64,000 nucleotides of DNA from Chloranthus sessilifolius (taxonomy: Eukaryota > Streptophyta > Magnoliopsida > Chloranthales > Chloranthaceae). Each line of letters starts with the position of its first letter. Position 1 is the first letter of the stretch. The position numbers and the translations under genes were made by a program. Location of the stretch: assembly GCA_021018995.1 (NCBI GenBank), contig CM037587.1:6822866-6886865 (forward strand). The letters are read 5' to 3'. A model generated the notes under the pieces. It did no database searches. It worked only from the letters and a program-made list of their open reading frames with translations, and was not told the DNA's origin. This document shows positions 10,738-21,979 of this stretch, piece after piece.

Positions 10738-11427
10738 GAGTATGGGAAACTACCCCCTACTCATCCCTACATGGCTCCACCAATATTAACACTTGTCCTA
10801 TCATTGAAATTCCTAACTTCTATAGCTCAAAACGATCTTCTACGTCATTATCAAAACTTCGCCAACACAATAATGTATCTCTGTCTCACTGGTGATGGGC
10901 TCAACCATGTAGCTTTTTAGGCAAGGATTTTAATTACCAAATCACAAGGAGCATGACTATGATTGAATCAACTAAAATTTCACGAATTTATGTTCTCTTG
11001 ATTATTTTGAGATTAACTCATTAGTATGGTCAGGTTTTTTCTTGATTAAAAGTCAGTTATTGTGTTGTCTGGTTCATAAAAATTGATTGATCACTCTGTT
11101 CCTACATTTTGCAGGTTTAGGATACATTCAAATTCTTAAAAGGTTATGTAATAATGTGAATTTTTGGTTGCATTTTTTGTGCAATTATCAATAATCTGTT
11201 CAAATTTTATGGACCATCTACTTGTAGTAGAATGGTTGATTGTAATTTGTATCCTGTGCATCGTAAGGGTTTCTCACTAGCACTTGCAAGATAATTGAAC
11301 ATACATATATCAGGGAATAAGTTTGCAACAACACTGAGAATTCTTCCTCCCTCCCTCCCTGTCACACACACACACACAGGTACCTCTCTTGTTGTTGCGC
11401 CATGAACCACAACTCCTAGGTGACGCC
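10738..11427. other. No recognised gene; simple repeats
   Basis: No protein or RNA gene was recognised. A CCTC/CA microsatellite pair occurs at about 11345-11378. Confidence 0.5.
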
Positions 11428-11840
11428 CCAAAGGAAAAAATGATAAGAAAAGAGGAGGATCCCGATGCCAATAAAAACTTTGAAATCCTTTGTAGATCCA
11501 TAAATGGGGAAGAAAAAAAAAATTAATTTTCCTGAATTTTTATTTTTCATGTTAGGGGACCTTAAGGAACCAAAACAATTGGGTTCTTGAGGACCCAATC
11601 TTCATTTGAAAAGTTGATGAGTGATGCCTTTTTGGATGGCACCTCAAAGGCAAAAGGGATAAAAAAAAGATGGAAGATTACCAGGCCAATAAAGTTCATG
11701 ACATCCATCTTTTATCCATAAATGTGGAATAGAACAAGGGTTTATTTTCGAAAAACTTTATTTTAGTGATCCAGGGCACCCTAGGGGCCCTACCCTTCTT
11801 ATGAAAACTTAACTGTCGGGCCCAAGGGGCAAAAAAACAA
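11428..11840 (+). repeat. Diverged tandem repeat, period about 217 bp
   Basis: The segment near 11428 (CAAAGG...GATAA...CCAATAAA...ATCCATAAATG) recurs near 11645 with the same order of blocks. A third, shorter similarity occurs near 11825. Divergence is high. Confidence 0.5.
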
Positions 11841-13059
11841 AAAATAGAGAGGAAGGTTCAATGCCTTTAAAGTCTCAAAGCCTATACACTAGAGCTCATA
11901 AGAGGTAACCTTTTGATAACTACTGTTTATATTTGAGTGCCCCATTCATTAGTTTATATCTAGATAATGGTTATGTCTTCTGTCTTCAAGCAATAAAGGC
12001 CCCACTAGACTCAACAAACATTATACAATCACTCAAGAGAGGAAGGAAATGGGACGTTTTGTGTTGATATATATTTGATGATTTATTACCACGGAGCACA
12101 ATCATGGCCACAGAATATCACTTGGAGTATAGAAAGCAACTTAGACCATTATTATAGCAAAATTTGAGGAATTTACCTCCTTCTCTGAGAGAGATGCTCC
12201 TTAAGGAAAATGCAAGCTGAAAACTCCGAATAAGAGCTTCATGGCTCGAGCTCTACAACATGCAATGAGCTATAAGATAGTGAAGAGAAACAAGGATAGC
12301 AGAAACTTGTCAAGATTAAAAAGAAAATTCACTTAGTTCATTAAAATCAGTATGAAGGATCATAGTTTCCTTTTTACCCAGTCACTATTCATACATTAAA
12401 ATTCAATCAGTATGAAAAAGACACAGTAAGATATTGATTTAGACTATAAAGTGGCATGCATGTATAGACGTAAATTATGCATCTGTAAGTTAAGATCCAA
12501 AAAGAAAATATATAAAACATTATATCCATTATTGAGGAAGACAGGCGTTTCACATCCTAAATGAAGTCTAAGCCGTTCAAAAAAAGAGAAACTCATCACA
12601 ATCAGTATAGAATCTAGTTCTTTTTAAAAGATAAAAAATGCAACAAACTAAACTTCAAGGTGCCTTTACTAATGCTGAGAAACAAAAATGTAGCCCCACA
12701 ATAAAACAGTTGATCAAGCTAAACTAGCAATTGGTAAAACATTATAGTGAACCAAAGAGGAACTCTATTTGTAGCATTAGCAGTGAATAGAGTAAATGGT
12801 GAAAATAAAATGATAAAAAGCTTATCTTATGTGTTCATCCAAAAAATGAAGTTTTAGTTTTCGAGTATTTGAGGCGAACAAGAAATTTAATTCGAAAGAC
12901 CATAATTAGGCTGTCATGTTAGAAGTACTCAAACTGTGCCCCCAAAGCATGCCAACTATAAGTCATACCGCTTAGCTTACACCTCAAGGAGAGGCTCCAA
13001 AAAATTTTAATTCAATAGAGGCATACAACTCTTAGGTATGCTAGCTAGAAGGGCTACAC

Positions 13060-13077
13060 CTTGAGGCATGCCTCAAG
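13060..13077. repeat. 18-bp perfect palindrome
   Basis: CTTGAGGCATGCCTCAAG is its own reverse complement. Related CTTGAGGC and GAGGCAT pieces recur between 13000 and 13200 and near 13850. Confidence 0.8.
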
Positions 13078-13237
13078 AGGGACACCCTCAGCCTTGAGGC
13101 CTCCACAAAGACATATTGTCCTTAAAGTGGACTGAAAGTCTCGACGTGTTACTAAAAGGCATATTGCTTCCAACATGTATGCCTTTGGGGTGAGGTGAGG
13201 CATCTTCTCCTTCCAATCACTGTCTCCTCCCCCTCGT

Positions 13238-13240
13238 CTT

Positions 13241-13271
<31 letters not shown>

Positions 13272-13276
13272 GGAGG
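13238..13276. repeat. GT microsatellite with poly-G run
   Basis: A run of GT dinucleotides passes directly into about twenty G residues. Confidence 0.9.
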
Positions 13277-13340
13277 GATTGAATATGCGACCTTAAGTTG
13301 CAACATTTTCAACCTTCCAGTTGAGCTATAGGCCCAAACC
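13275..13340 (-). other. tRNA-like sequence, possible SINE head
   Basis: The minus strand reads GGGCCTATAGCTCAACTGG, which fits a pol III box A. About 30 bp later comes GGTCGCATATTCAATCC, which resembles box B. Cloverleaf pairing was not verified, and the sequence is too degenerate for a functional tRNA. A tRNA-derived SINE remnant is the best reading. Confidence 0.45.
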
Positions 13341-13949
13341 CTCCTCGTTTACTCTCGCACACAAGAGAGAGAGAGAGAAAGAGAATGGCACCATCTGTCA
13401 AAACCTTTTATTACACTTTCTGAGCAATGACAAACTCTTAAATGCATATATTGTTTATTGCATATGCTGTATTTAAAATTTTAAATTTAAAAATGTGTTG
13501 AATCAGAAGCCTTTCATACAATGGCGCATATAAAAGTTGCCTATATGTGTTGTACAAGTCAGTGCCATTCAGTATAAAAAGAACTCTATCGACTCAACAA
13601 AACTTTTAAAAAATAGGTGAAAATGCAATTCCAATTTATGCTTTTGCTATTTCCTTTTTAACCCATCATTAAATTAAAACTACAAATAAGTTAAATGTAT
13701 CAGGGTAGAATAAAACCTTGTTGAAATATCTTTCATCAAAACTTGGGATCAACTCCTTCGAATATTTTCTGATAGTTTCCCCTTACTTTCCCTTTTTTCT
13801 ATCTTTTAATTGAACATATGTACACAACATGAGGCTCATGACTCAAGCCTTGAGGCATATGCCAAAAGGGTTGGTGGCTCTGCCTTCGCCTTTCACCTCT
13901 AGAGACTACCAGAATACATGTAATTAATTAGTTTCGGTGTTATTAGTCA

Positions 13950-14175
13950 TGTTGGGTGTGTCAAAGGTAAGTAGGTTTTTATTTGCTTTCTACGCTTTTC
14001 TATTGTACCAATATATGTGAGATATTAGATGGATTATATATTGTGATAATCGAGCGGTCTGAGATTACAACACTCAAGCCTATTTCTCCACATCCCTTCT
14101 TCTTCCTCTTCTACCTTATTCTCCTGTAACTGTAACCCTAATCTATTAACAAATTCCAACTTGGTATCAGAGCAG
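13950..14175 (+). repeat. Copia 5' LTR with primer-binding site
   Basis: The LTR runs from TGTTGGGTGTGTC (13950) to AATTCCAAC (14160) and is followed by TTGGTATCAGAGC (PBS). The internal region is cut after about 60 bp by a minus-strand copia LTR. Confidence 0.75.
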
Positions 14176-14235
14176 GACCCTGCGAATCAAATAGTTAACA
14201 GTTGGGGTTGGAGGATTAGGATCAATCAGTAGTAC

Positions 14236-14399
14236 CAGGGTTAGTGACGGAGAAGAAGAGAGAGAGCAAAGAAAGGAATAGTGAGAAGGCTTAGAGATTT
14301 AGGGCTCCCTCATTAACATATATATTAAAACGTAAAAGACAACATACACACCAAAAAAATAATGCTCACAGACACAAAACAACCACATAACACTAACAC
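14236..14399 (-). repeat. Copia 3' LTR (minus strand)
   Basis: Minus-strand reading starts TGTTAGTGTTATGTGG and ends near CGTCACTAACCC. It is similar to the LTR at 7603-7800, sharing the TCTAAGCCTTCTCA block. Confidence 0.65.
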
Positions 14400-14400
14400 A

Positions 14401-15365
14401 CTCTCCATCAAGCTGGGGCATGAACATCTAACATGCCCAGCTTGACACTAACATCTTGAAGAATATTCAGCCCAACAGCTTTGGTGAAAATGTCAGCAAA
14501 CTATTGGGAAGAGTCCACATTAATAGCTCAAAAGGTCCTTCTTTGACCTTCTCTCGAACAAAGTGCATATCGACTTCAATGTTCTTTGTTCTTTCATGTA
14601 GAACGGATTCTGATGCCATCTTCTCGGCAGCTTCAATACCACAGTGAAGAGGTATGGGATGACTAACATGAAATCCAAGCTCAGAAAGGAGCAAGCAAAG
14701 CCACAAATTTCACAGGTACCATGGGCAACGGCTCTATATTCTGCTTCAGCACTTGACGTTGAGACCACTGTCTGAATCTTGCTTTTCCAGGATACAAAGT
14801 TACCTCCAAGGAATACACAGTATCCGAATGTGGATCTTTGATCCGTAACAGCACTAGCCCAATTGGCATTGGCACAAACAGAGATGCTCATATCACTTTT
14901 GTGGACGATGGAAAAGACTAAACCCCAGACTAGATATGATATACCGAACGATGCAATGCAAAGCGGCAAGGTGAGTCATATGAGGGGCATGCATGAACTG
15001 ACTCATGAGACTGACTGCAAAGGTGATGTTACGTCTAGTAAGGTGAGATAAATAAGTCTTCCAACAAGTCTTTAATACTCCTGAGGATTCAAAAGGATGT
15101 CATCATCAAGTTCATGAGGAGAGAGTTTCTGATCCATTCGTGATGTCGCAGGCTTGCATCCTAGCATTCTTGTATCTCTAAGAAGGTCCAACGCGCATGT
15201 CATCTACGAGAGGAAGATATATTTCTTTGACTTAGCAAGCCCAAGCAAGTATTTGAGATTCCCTAGGTCCTTTACTTCAACAATATAGGCTAGTTCGAAT
15301 TTCGCATGGCTGATGACTATCTGATCATCCCCAATAAGAATGATGTCATCCACATAAACGGACAA
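14401..15365 (-). pseudogene. Copia pol 3' part (RT palm, RNase H)
   Basis: The minus-strand translation shows YVDDIILIGDD near 15340-15365 with the RT catalytic pair intact, then VKDLGNLKYLLGL and LSPHELDDD. RNase H follows (DQRSTFGYCVFLGGNFVSWK, STSSAEAEYRAVAHGTCE). A purine-rich stretch and the LTR come next. Stops and shifts occur near 15210, 15070 and 14990 and after 14600. Upstream of the palm the similarity stops, so the element is 5'-truncated. Confidence 0.88.
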
Positions 15366-15510
15366 TGCCCCTTACCTTTTTCTTTTAGTGAATTTACCTT
15401 TTTCCTTCATTTCTATGTAGAAACAAACAATGTCCATCTTTGTACTTATCATTATCTTTGATGGTAAGCCTTGACCACCTTCAAGGGCTAAGTCTCGGAT
15501 CACCTTTCAA
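15366..15510. other. Short unassigned spacer
   Basis: Nothing recognised between the truncated copia and the TRIM-like element. Confidence 0.5.
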
Positions 15511-15515
15511 CAATG

Positions 15516-15647
15516 TGTAGAATTCCATGAGCCCAATTCAACCTCACATCACATGCGGGCTGGAAGTCTTGGGCAATATATAACCTAGGCAATCCTCACC
15601 TTACAAGCCCGTTTTGTGAAGTTGAGTTAGGCCCATGGAATTTTACA
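15516..15647 (+). mobile_element. TRIM-like 5' LTR with hairpin-like ends
   Basis: It starts TGTAGAATTCCATGAGCCC and ends GGCCCATGGAATTTTACA, directly followed by TGGTATCAGAGCA. The right half matches the TRIM-like LTR at 30332-30448. The left 33 bp are close to the reverse complement of that LTR's end, so the unit is a large inverted repeat rather than a plain LTR. Confidence 0.6.
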
Positions 15648-15708
15648 TGGTATCAGAGCAGATAACCACATGGATGTAGAGAGACGCGTTACACGTGAGG
15701 AGGCGTGA
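15648..15708 (+). mobile_element. TRIM-like internal region: PBS and PPT
   Basis: TGGTATCAGAGCA (15648-15660) is a Met-tRNA primer-binding site. About 40 bp later GTGAGGAGGCG resembles a polypurine tract. A gypsy element is inserted right after it. The matching 3' LTR resumes at 30332. Confidence 0.6.
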
Positions 15709-17667
15709 TGATGGGGACATCCAACAAAACAAGGCAGATGAAAGCATAAAGATGAAACCAAAAGAGAAGGTGGAAAATAAGACACAAGACGTCTGTGAAC
15801 AGTCCTATAGCACGCTGTGAATGTACCACAGCACACTGTCCCACAACGCGCTGTGAACAGTACCACAGTGCGCTATATACCACAACACATTGCCCCACAA
15901 CATGAATGTGAATAAAGATTACAATGCTAAGACGACACTCCAAAGAAAGGAAATTTTTATTTTTGAAAACTGTCATTTTTAGTTTTTTATTATTTTAGGA
16001 CACTTTTTGACGGAGGACAAAACCCTAAACTACATGCGTGCAATGAATTAATTACTTGCCGAAATTAATTTAAATTATATTGAACAATGAATTTGAAAAT
16101 AAAGCGAATACCTTAGGGCTTCTATGTTTCCCATGTGAGAGATCGCGTTCGGGGTCAGGAAAGGTCTAGTTCATGCGCTAGATCCGTTAGGTCTACGGTG
16201 TAGATCGGTTCTAGAGGTAGAACTCTAGATTTTCATATTAGGGCGCTCACAATTCAATGATGAGGTCACTGGTTTTCTTTGAGTATTTGATGCGGAAGGG
16301 TTTAATAGCTATGATGGGATCTACGGCTGTTGAATCGGATCGGTTCAATGATTTAGGAAAAAAAAAACTAGGGTTAATGATTTCGGGTTTATGAAAATAT
16401 TTAGAAGCAGAAAAAGAAAATAAAGTAAGAGATAACTAGAAGATGGATGGGGGCTACACACCCTTGGCTTCACACCAAACCCTTCTCGGGAAGCGAAGAA
16501 TCACTCTTCGTGGTGGCTCATCTCAAGCACACAAACAAAAGCTCTATTCATTAATTAAAAACTAATTACATTTTTTTCTTCATGACCTTATATAGGAGGT
16601 CTTAAAATAAAAGAAAACCCTAAAATAATTAAATAATAAAAGACAACTTTAACCCTGAAATTTAAATTCGAATTTTGAGAGAATTTAATCTGCGCGATTT
16701 CGATCAATCGAAAGTGACGCTCGATCGATCGATCGAAAGTGGTACTCTATCGATCGATTTATATATATATATATATATATATTCACTCCAGAATGAAGTC
16801 TCTTTCTCGCCGCTCTCGCCACCGTTGATCGATGGAAGCAGAATTTCAATTGAAAGTGCAGTATTCCTCCAATACGAAATTCTCCTCCTCTACGCCTGGT
16901 TCTGATTTCCATTCCGCTTCTTGAGCCTCTCTACGCTCGGTTATGGTTACGATTTCCATTCTATGTCTAATAAATTTTACGAAAGCATTGTATCCAATGT
17001 CTACAATGTCGGCGTCCCCGTCACTTTTATTGCGAATTTTATGTTATTTAGGATTTTCTTAGCCTATATAAAGGCATTGTAAACACTTTATTAATTAGTT
17101 TTGATTATTGAATGAAAAAGAGTTACTTTTGTGCAAACCCTAGAGAGTTTGTGAAGAGTTTTTAACCGATGGAGTGAATCCTTCAAACCTTGAGGAGCGA
17201 GCAATCGTTTCTGGTGCGACTTGGTGCGAAGCCGATGTACAGCCGTGGTGTGAAGCTTCGGAAAACCCTTGGTGTGAAGCCTTGAAATCTATCCCTTTAT
17301 TTTGTCTTTTCTCTAGTTGTTGTCAGGTATTATCTTTCTTTAATTCAGTTGATAAAAATCAAAAATCCCAAATTGTTCCCCTTCTACTGAATTATTTTAA
17401 GCCTTATTTTATTTAAAATCCCCGAGGAGTCGAGACGATATTGCGATTGTCGATTGATGCCCTAACCTAGAACGAAACTCGAGTTCCCTCATCGAAGCCG
17501 TTTTTCTAGATCAGAAAATTTTCACACATGCGAACGCAAAATAGATTAATCTAATTGTTTTATTAATTTGATGTGTTGTATGATTTTTAATATTTCCGCT
17601 ATTCAATTCATTCTAAAATCAATCCTAAATTCGCATAATTAGGGTTTTTAGTGTTTGTCCCGCATCA
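15709..17667 (+). repeat. Outer gypsy 5' LTR, split by a solo LTR
   Basis: It starts TGATGGGGACATCC and ends TGTCCCGCATCA. It is homologous to 29474-30331 apart from the nested solo LTR at 16008-17023, so the original LTR was about 940 bp. CACAGC/GCTGTG half-palindromes lie at 15790-15880 and a TATA-like CCTATATAAAGG near 17065. Flanking CGTGA (15704-15708) and TGTGA after 30331 agree at 4 of 5 bases. Confidence 0.85.
16008..17023 (-). mobile_element. Solo gypsy LTR, minus strand, nested in an LTR
   Basis: Plus-strand reading runs from TGACGGAGGACAAAACCC to GGCGTCCCCGTCA; on the minus strand this is a full LTR of the 21602/27853 type. It is flanked by perfect CTTTT duplications (16003-16007 and 17024-17028) and has no internal region. 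A CGATCGATCG cluster plus a TA repeat lies at 16690-16780, and a minus-strand TATA box (CCTATATAAGG) near 16590. Confidence 0.92.
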
Positions 17668-17671
17668 GTTT

Positions 17672-17684
17672 TGGTATCAAAGCT
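17672..17684 (+). other. Primer-binding site of the outer gypsy element
   Basis: TGGTATCAAAGCT follows the LTR after 4 bp. It matches the Met-tRNA type site with one change (AAAGC for GAGC). Confidence 0.7.
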
Positions 17685-17784
17685 AGGTTTTAGTTTAGGG
17701 TTCTCCGTGTTCATATAGGTTTTAGAGTTTATTTCTTTCCATTTCAGATTTATCTTACACCATCTAATTTTGCATAATTCCGTC

Positions 17785-18060
17785 ATGGATACCAGTAGCT
17801 TAGAAGCCCTGATTAGAGATCTTTCATCTAAGGTGACCGCTAGTCAAAATCTGATGGATGAGCACATCGTTGATCAACAAGCCAGGCATGAGGCTTTCGA
17901 ACTGCCCGAAACATACGTTCCCGTATCATATGATGAACGTATTCTTAATCAGTGGCAGTCATTGCATCAAGGAGATTCCCCGGTCACAAAGTACATCGAT
18001 TGGCTGGAGGACCTGATGACCTAGCACGATGCAGACGAGCCAGCAAAAGTTACCCTCTCA
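17785..18060 (+). pseudogene. Outer gypsy gag, 5' fragment with deletion
   Basis: The frame starts ATG at 17785 (MDTSSLEALIRDLSSKV). After residue 40 it jumps to YVPVSYDERILNQWQSLHQG and KYIDWLEDLMT, the end of the gypsy gag domain. The central gag residues seen in the related copies (PTFDGRLDP to WEDMRERL) are missing, so an internal deletion is present. A stop follows at 18022, then HDADEPAKVTLS continues in frame up to about 18060. There the sequence switches to minus-strand integrase of another element. Confidence 0.8.
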
Positions 18061-19925
18061 ATGAGCGCACTGGTATTATCGCGCCCGAAATGTCCGGCAA
18101 TCCCTCCGGCATGTAACTCCCAGATGAGGAAATCATGCAATGAAGTGCGAGGGATACACAAACGATTTCCTTCAAACAAATATCCATCTAGCAAGGTATA
18201 CTCGGAGTTAATGTTAGGATTTTCAAAGATAGCAATGTATTCCACCCCGAAATCTGGGCACTCAGGATAATCTTGTTTTAACTGCTCAAATCCGGTGACC
18301 TCGGTGCTCATAGACTGCAAAGTCGCCACTCGACGACTAAGCGCATCAGCTGCCTTGTTCTCAGCACCGGCCTTATGCTTCAACACGAATGTGAACCCTT
18401 GAAGGTACTCGACCCACTTCACGTGCCTCGGGTTCAACTTTTTATAGAAAGCAAGGAAACGTAAGGATTCGTGGTCAGAAAACAACACAAATTCCTGCGG
18501 TCTCAGGTAATGTTTCCATTACCAAAGAGATCGGACGACCGCATAAAACTCCTTGTCATAGGTGGAGTATTTCTGCTTTGCCTCATTAAGTTTCTCACTA
18601 AAATAGGCCACGGGGTGGCCCTCTTGGCTCATCACTCTGCTTTATGCCTACACCCGATGCGTCACATGCTACTTCAAAACTTTAGAAAAGCCTGGTAGGC
18701 ACATGACGGGTGATGTAACCATTTCTCTTTTATCTCGGCAAAGGCCCTCGTCGCAGCTTTGCTCCACAGGAACTCCCCTTTTCTCATGCAATCGGTAATG
18801 GGCCATGATGGTGTTAAACTTTCGAATGAAACAACGATAAAATGTGGCCAAGCCATAGAAGCTACGCACTTCATGAATATTCTTAGGTTCAGGCCAATCC
18901 ACAATGGCCTTAACCTTTGCAGGGACTGCAACCATCCCATCTACCGAGACAATGAATCCAACGAATACAACAGATTGCTGCATGAAGGTGCACTTCTTGA
19001 GATTCGCGTATAACCTTTCTCCCCTCAAGGTTTCGCAAACCAACCTTAGGAGGATAATGTGTTGTTCCTTGGCCGTGCTGTAAATTAAGATGTCATCAAA
19101 ATATACATGGAATTTGCCAAGAAATGGCCTCAACACTTGGGTCATGAGCCTCATGAATGTGCTCGAGGCATTGGATAGCTCAAAAGGCATGACTATCCAC
19201 TCATAAAGACCGTCTTCGGTCTTGAAGGCGGTTTTTCATTCATCGCCAAGGCGAATACGAACCTAATGGTAGCCACTTTTAAGGTCTATCTTGGAAAAGA
19301 TAGTGGTGCCAACCATCATATCAAGCATGTCATCGAGCCTCGGTATGAGAAATCGATATTTAACCGTAATCTTAATAATTACACGGCTATCCACACACAT
19401 GCACCATGTACCATCTTTTTTAGGAGTGAGTAATGCGGGTACAGCACACGGGCTGAGACTCTCTTGGATGAACCCCTTCTGAAGGAGCACAATGACTTGC
19501 CGAGTTAACTTGGCGTGCTCAATCGAGTTTAAGCTATAATGGGACAGGTTTGGTAATGAAGATCCAGGAACCAAGACGATTGCGTGTTGAATGTCACGCA
19601 TGGGAGGGAGCTCATTAAGTAAGTCTTCGGGGAAGACATCCGCAAATTCATTCATGATTGGCTCGACCTCCTTGGGGTACTCACGTGCTAACTCAGGAGT
19701 ACTTTCAACGGTGACGATGACATACACTACGCTCTCATCTAACGATGCCCTCTCGAACTCTGAAGGGCTCACAATGTTGATGGCCTTGGATTGGCCTCCC
19801 TTCTTTTCAACTCTGTTGACTGATGGTGCTTTGGGAGCCAAAGGGTTAAGAGTGATTTTCTTACCCTCATAATTGAATGTGCAAATATTAGATCGACCAA
19901 AGATGGTCACGTTCAAGTCATAAAG
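18061..19925 (-). pseudogene. Gypsy copy A pol (RT, RNase H, start of integrase)
   Basis: In minus-strand order the reading covers the region before RT ([20 protein letters not shown]) and RT ([29 protein letters not shown]). The catalytic [10 protein letters not shown] follows near 19090, then RNase H (FSDHESLRFL) and the integrase N-terminal region (HFGRDNTSALIE), where it breaks at 18061. Shifts and stops occur near 19250, 18670 and 18500. The core and C-terminal integrase and the chromodomain are absent. It is almost the same sequence as copy B at 24283-26190. Confidence 0.9.
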
Positions 19926-20621
19926 TCATAGCCTCCCTAAGATGATGTGGCCCACATCATTCGGCACCACATCGCACCATAAGGTGTCTGAGTATGAACC
20001 CAATTTTATGGGTACACGACACCTCTGTGAGACGGGAATGGATGAGGAGTCAACCCATGCGACTTTGTAAGGTCTCGAGTGGGCTTCGGGAGTAAGCCCT
20101 AAGCGGGTGACGGTATGTTCTAACACCACATTGGTGTAGCTTCCGCTATCCACGATAACCCTACAACTCTTTGTCCCACATGTGGCAAAGGTGTGGAAGA
20201 TGTTCTCCCTCCGCCAATCCTCCTTTTCATCCCGTTGAGGTTGTGCAAAGGCACACCTCACAACTAAAGCACGACCCATGTCATCACCTTCCTCGTCACT
20301 AGGTGTGGCATTCGGCTCAAAGACCTCTTTTTCATAAACTCCCTCACTCTCTTCTCCTTCTCCTTCAATGAAGAGATTCCTTTGTGGGTCTCTCGTGGCG
20401 CATTGGGCGGCAAAGTGCCCCAAACCTTAACATTTATAACACTTGACATGAGAACCACTCTTCGAGGACTCTCCGACTACACAATTTCCTTTGTCAAACC
20501 ACACATTGGCAGATGTGGATTGTGTGGGTTTGGGAGGTGGGTTTCCAATACTAAGTCTTACTTTGCTGGTACGGGGTTGACCGATGTGAAAATCAGATCG
20601 CCTAACCACAGTCATTTTCAA
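19926..20621 (-). pseudogene. Gypsy copy A nucleocapsid and protease
   Basis: The minus-strand reading has the remains of a CCHC knuckle (VKCYKC, then GHFAAQC after a stop). The aspartic protease signature VIVDSGSYTNVV comes next, with RVPIKLGSYSDTLWCDVV and GHIILGRL. In this family the protease cleaves the polyprotein. A stop splits the knuckle near 20427. Small changes after GHIILGRL near 19926 end the frame. The catalytic DSG triad itself is intact. Confidence 0.85.
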
Positions 20622-21421
20622 ATATCGTTCAAGGTCCTAAACGACGGTGTAACATTCAACGAGTCTCAACAGGGTGGGAGACTAACTCTTTTTGTAAGTC
20701 AAGCCTCAATCCGGTGCGAAATCTGGATAGAGTGACTTGAGGGTCTTCGGACACTTTGGCTCTCATCATAAATTCTTCAAATTTACCAATATAGTCCACT
20801 ACGGGCATAGTACCTTGGCGTAGATTTTGCCATTGATCGAGGAGACGATGGTGGTATGAGGAAGAAACTTATTTCTCTGTAAGTCGCTCCCTCATGTCCT
20901 CCCAACAGGTAATGGGAGTACAACCCGCATTAGTTCTGATGCACTCAACGTTGACCCAAAAGAGTCGGGCTTGGCCTATGAGCTTCATCTTAGCAAGTCT
21001 AACACATCTCTCGTCACTCATGCCAAACCACTCAAAGTGCTGGTCCATATCGGATAACCAATCGAGGAAGACTTGAGGGTCCAATCTTCCATCGAAAGTT
21101 GGGAACTCAACTAGAACATTCTTGAGGAGTTTCCCTTCCGGGTCAGTCATCTCCATGATGATCCATCCTATGATTCCGGTTTCGATTATGTTGGTAGCCA
21201 TTTCGTTCGAAACATGGACCATTACGCTCACAGTGTAGTTCGAGGTACTCATCACCCTCGTTTAACCGATTGACTTGGTCTAACAACCTCTCATTGGACG
21301 TATCAAGGCTCCTTTGGGTTGTTTCCATGGCAGCCATTTGATCATTGATAGATTTTAGATCAGCCCTCATGTCGTTAAGAGCCTCGAAAATCTCATTCAT
21401 GTTCATGGTGGTACGGTTCAC
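20622..21421 (-). pseudogene. Gypsy copy A gag
   Basis: It starts at MNRTTMNMNEIFEAL (minus strand, 21421). A coiled-coil-like N-terminus (ALNDMRADLKSINDQM) is followed, after a shift near 21145, by VEFPTFDGRLDPQVFLDWL, RCVRLAKMKLIGQARLFWVN and CWEDMRERLTEKY. The family shows the same order. Gag forms the particle and binds RNA. Frame breaks near 21145 and 20870 inactivate it. Confidence 0.85.
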
Positions 21422-21601
21422 TAATGGCGGGTTCTAGAATGGCATGCAAAATGAACTGACAATGAAAGGGACTTTTGACAAACACGGGATGTGCACACTT
21501 TGGCCAAAAACAGAAATAAGATGCAATGAAAATTAAAGTGCAATGAATTCAATGCCACACAAATATGCCCTAACCTAGAACTTAGGCTTTGATACCAAAA
21601 C
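21422..21601 (-). mobile_element. Copy A leader and primer-binding site
   Basis: The minus strand reads GTTTTGGTATCAAAGCC directly after the LTR end (21601 down), a primer-binding site of the Met-tRNA type with one change, followed by a short leader to gag. Confidence 0.75.
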
Positions 21602-21979
21602 TGACGCAGGACAAAACCCTAAACTACGTGTGTGGGATGAATTAATTACTTGCCGAAATTAATTTAAATTAAATTGAACAATGAATTTGAATATAAAGCG
21701 AATACCTTAGGGCTTCATTGTTTCCCATGTGAGAGATCGCATTCGGGTTCAGGAAAGGTCCAGTCCATGCACTAGATCTGTTAGGTCTGCGGTGTAGATC
21801 GATTCTAGAGGTAGAACTCTAGATTTCCATATTAAGGCGCTTACTCATGGTTAATGGTAGGATCTCAAGTTCTTCTATGGTTTATGGGATCGGGTGTTTG
21901 GAGATTTAATGGTTGAAATAGGGATTTGTGAGATAGGTTCGAATCAACGGTTCCAATGGGTGTTAGGATTTATGGTTTT

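Larger units (their letters stand above)
11841..13949. other. Long stretch with no recognised gene
   Basis: The stretch is AT-rich without convincing coding sequence on either strand. It contains an 18-bp perfect palindrome (13060-13077), a GT/G homopolymer tract and a tRNA-like segment. It may be intron or intergenic DNA; the missing 3' exons of the EFR3-like gene were looked for here and not found. Confidence 0.5.

Noticed and set aside
12180..12245. Possible next EFR3-like exon on the minus strand (reads like LKEHLSQRR after an AG)
   Set aside because: The similarity is only a few residues, a stop interrupts one frame and the expected exon is much longer.
13275..13340. Functional tRNA gene
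   Set aside because: Boxes are degenerate and no proper acceptor stem was seen; treated as a SINE-like remnant.
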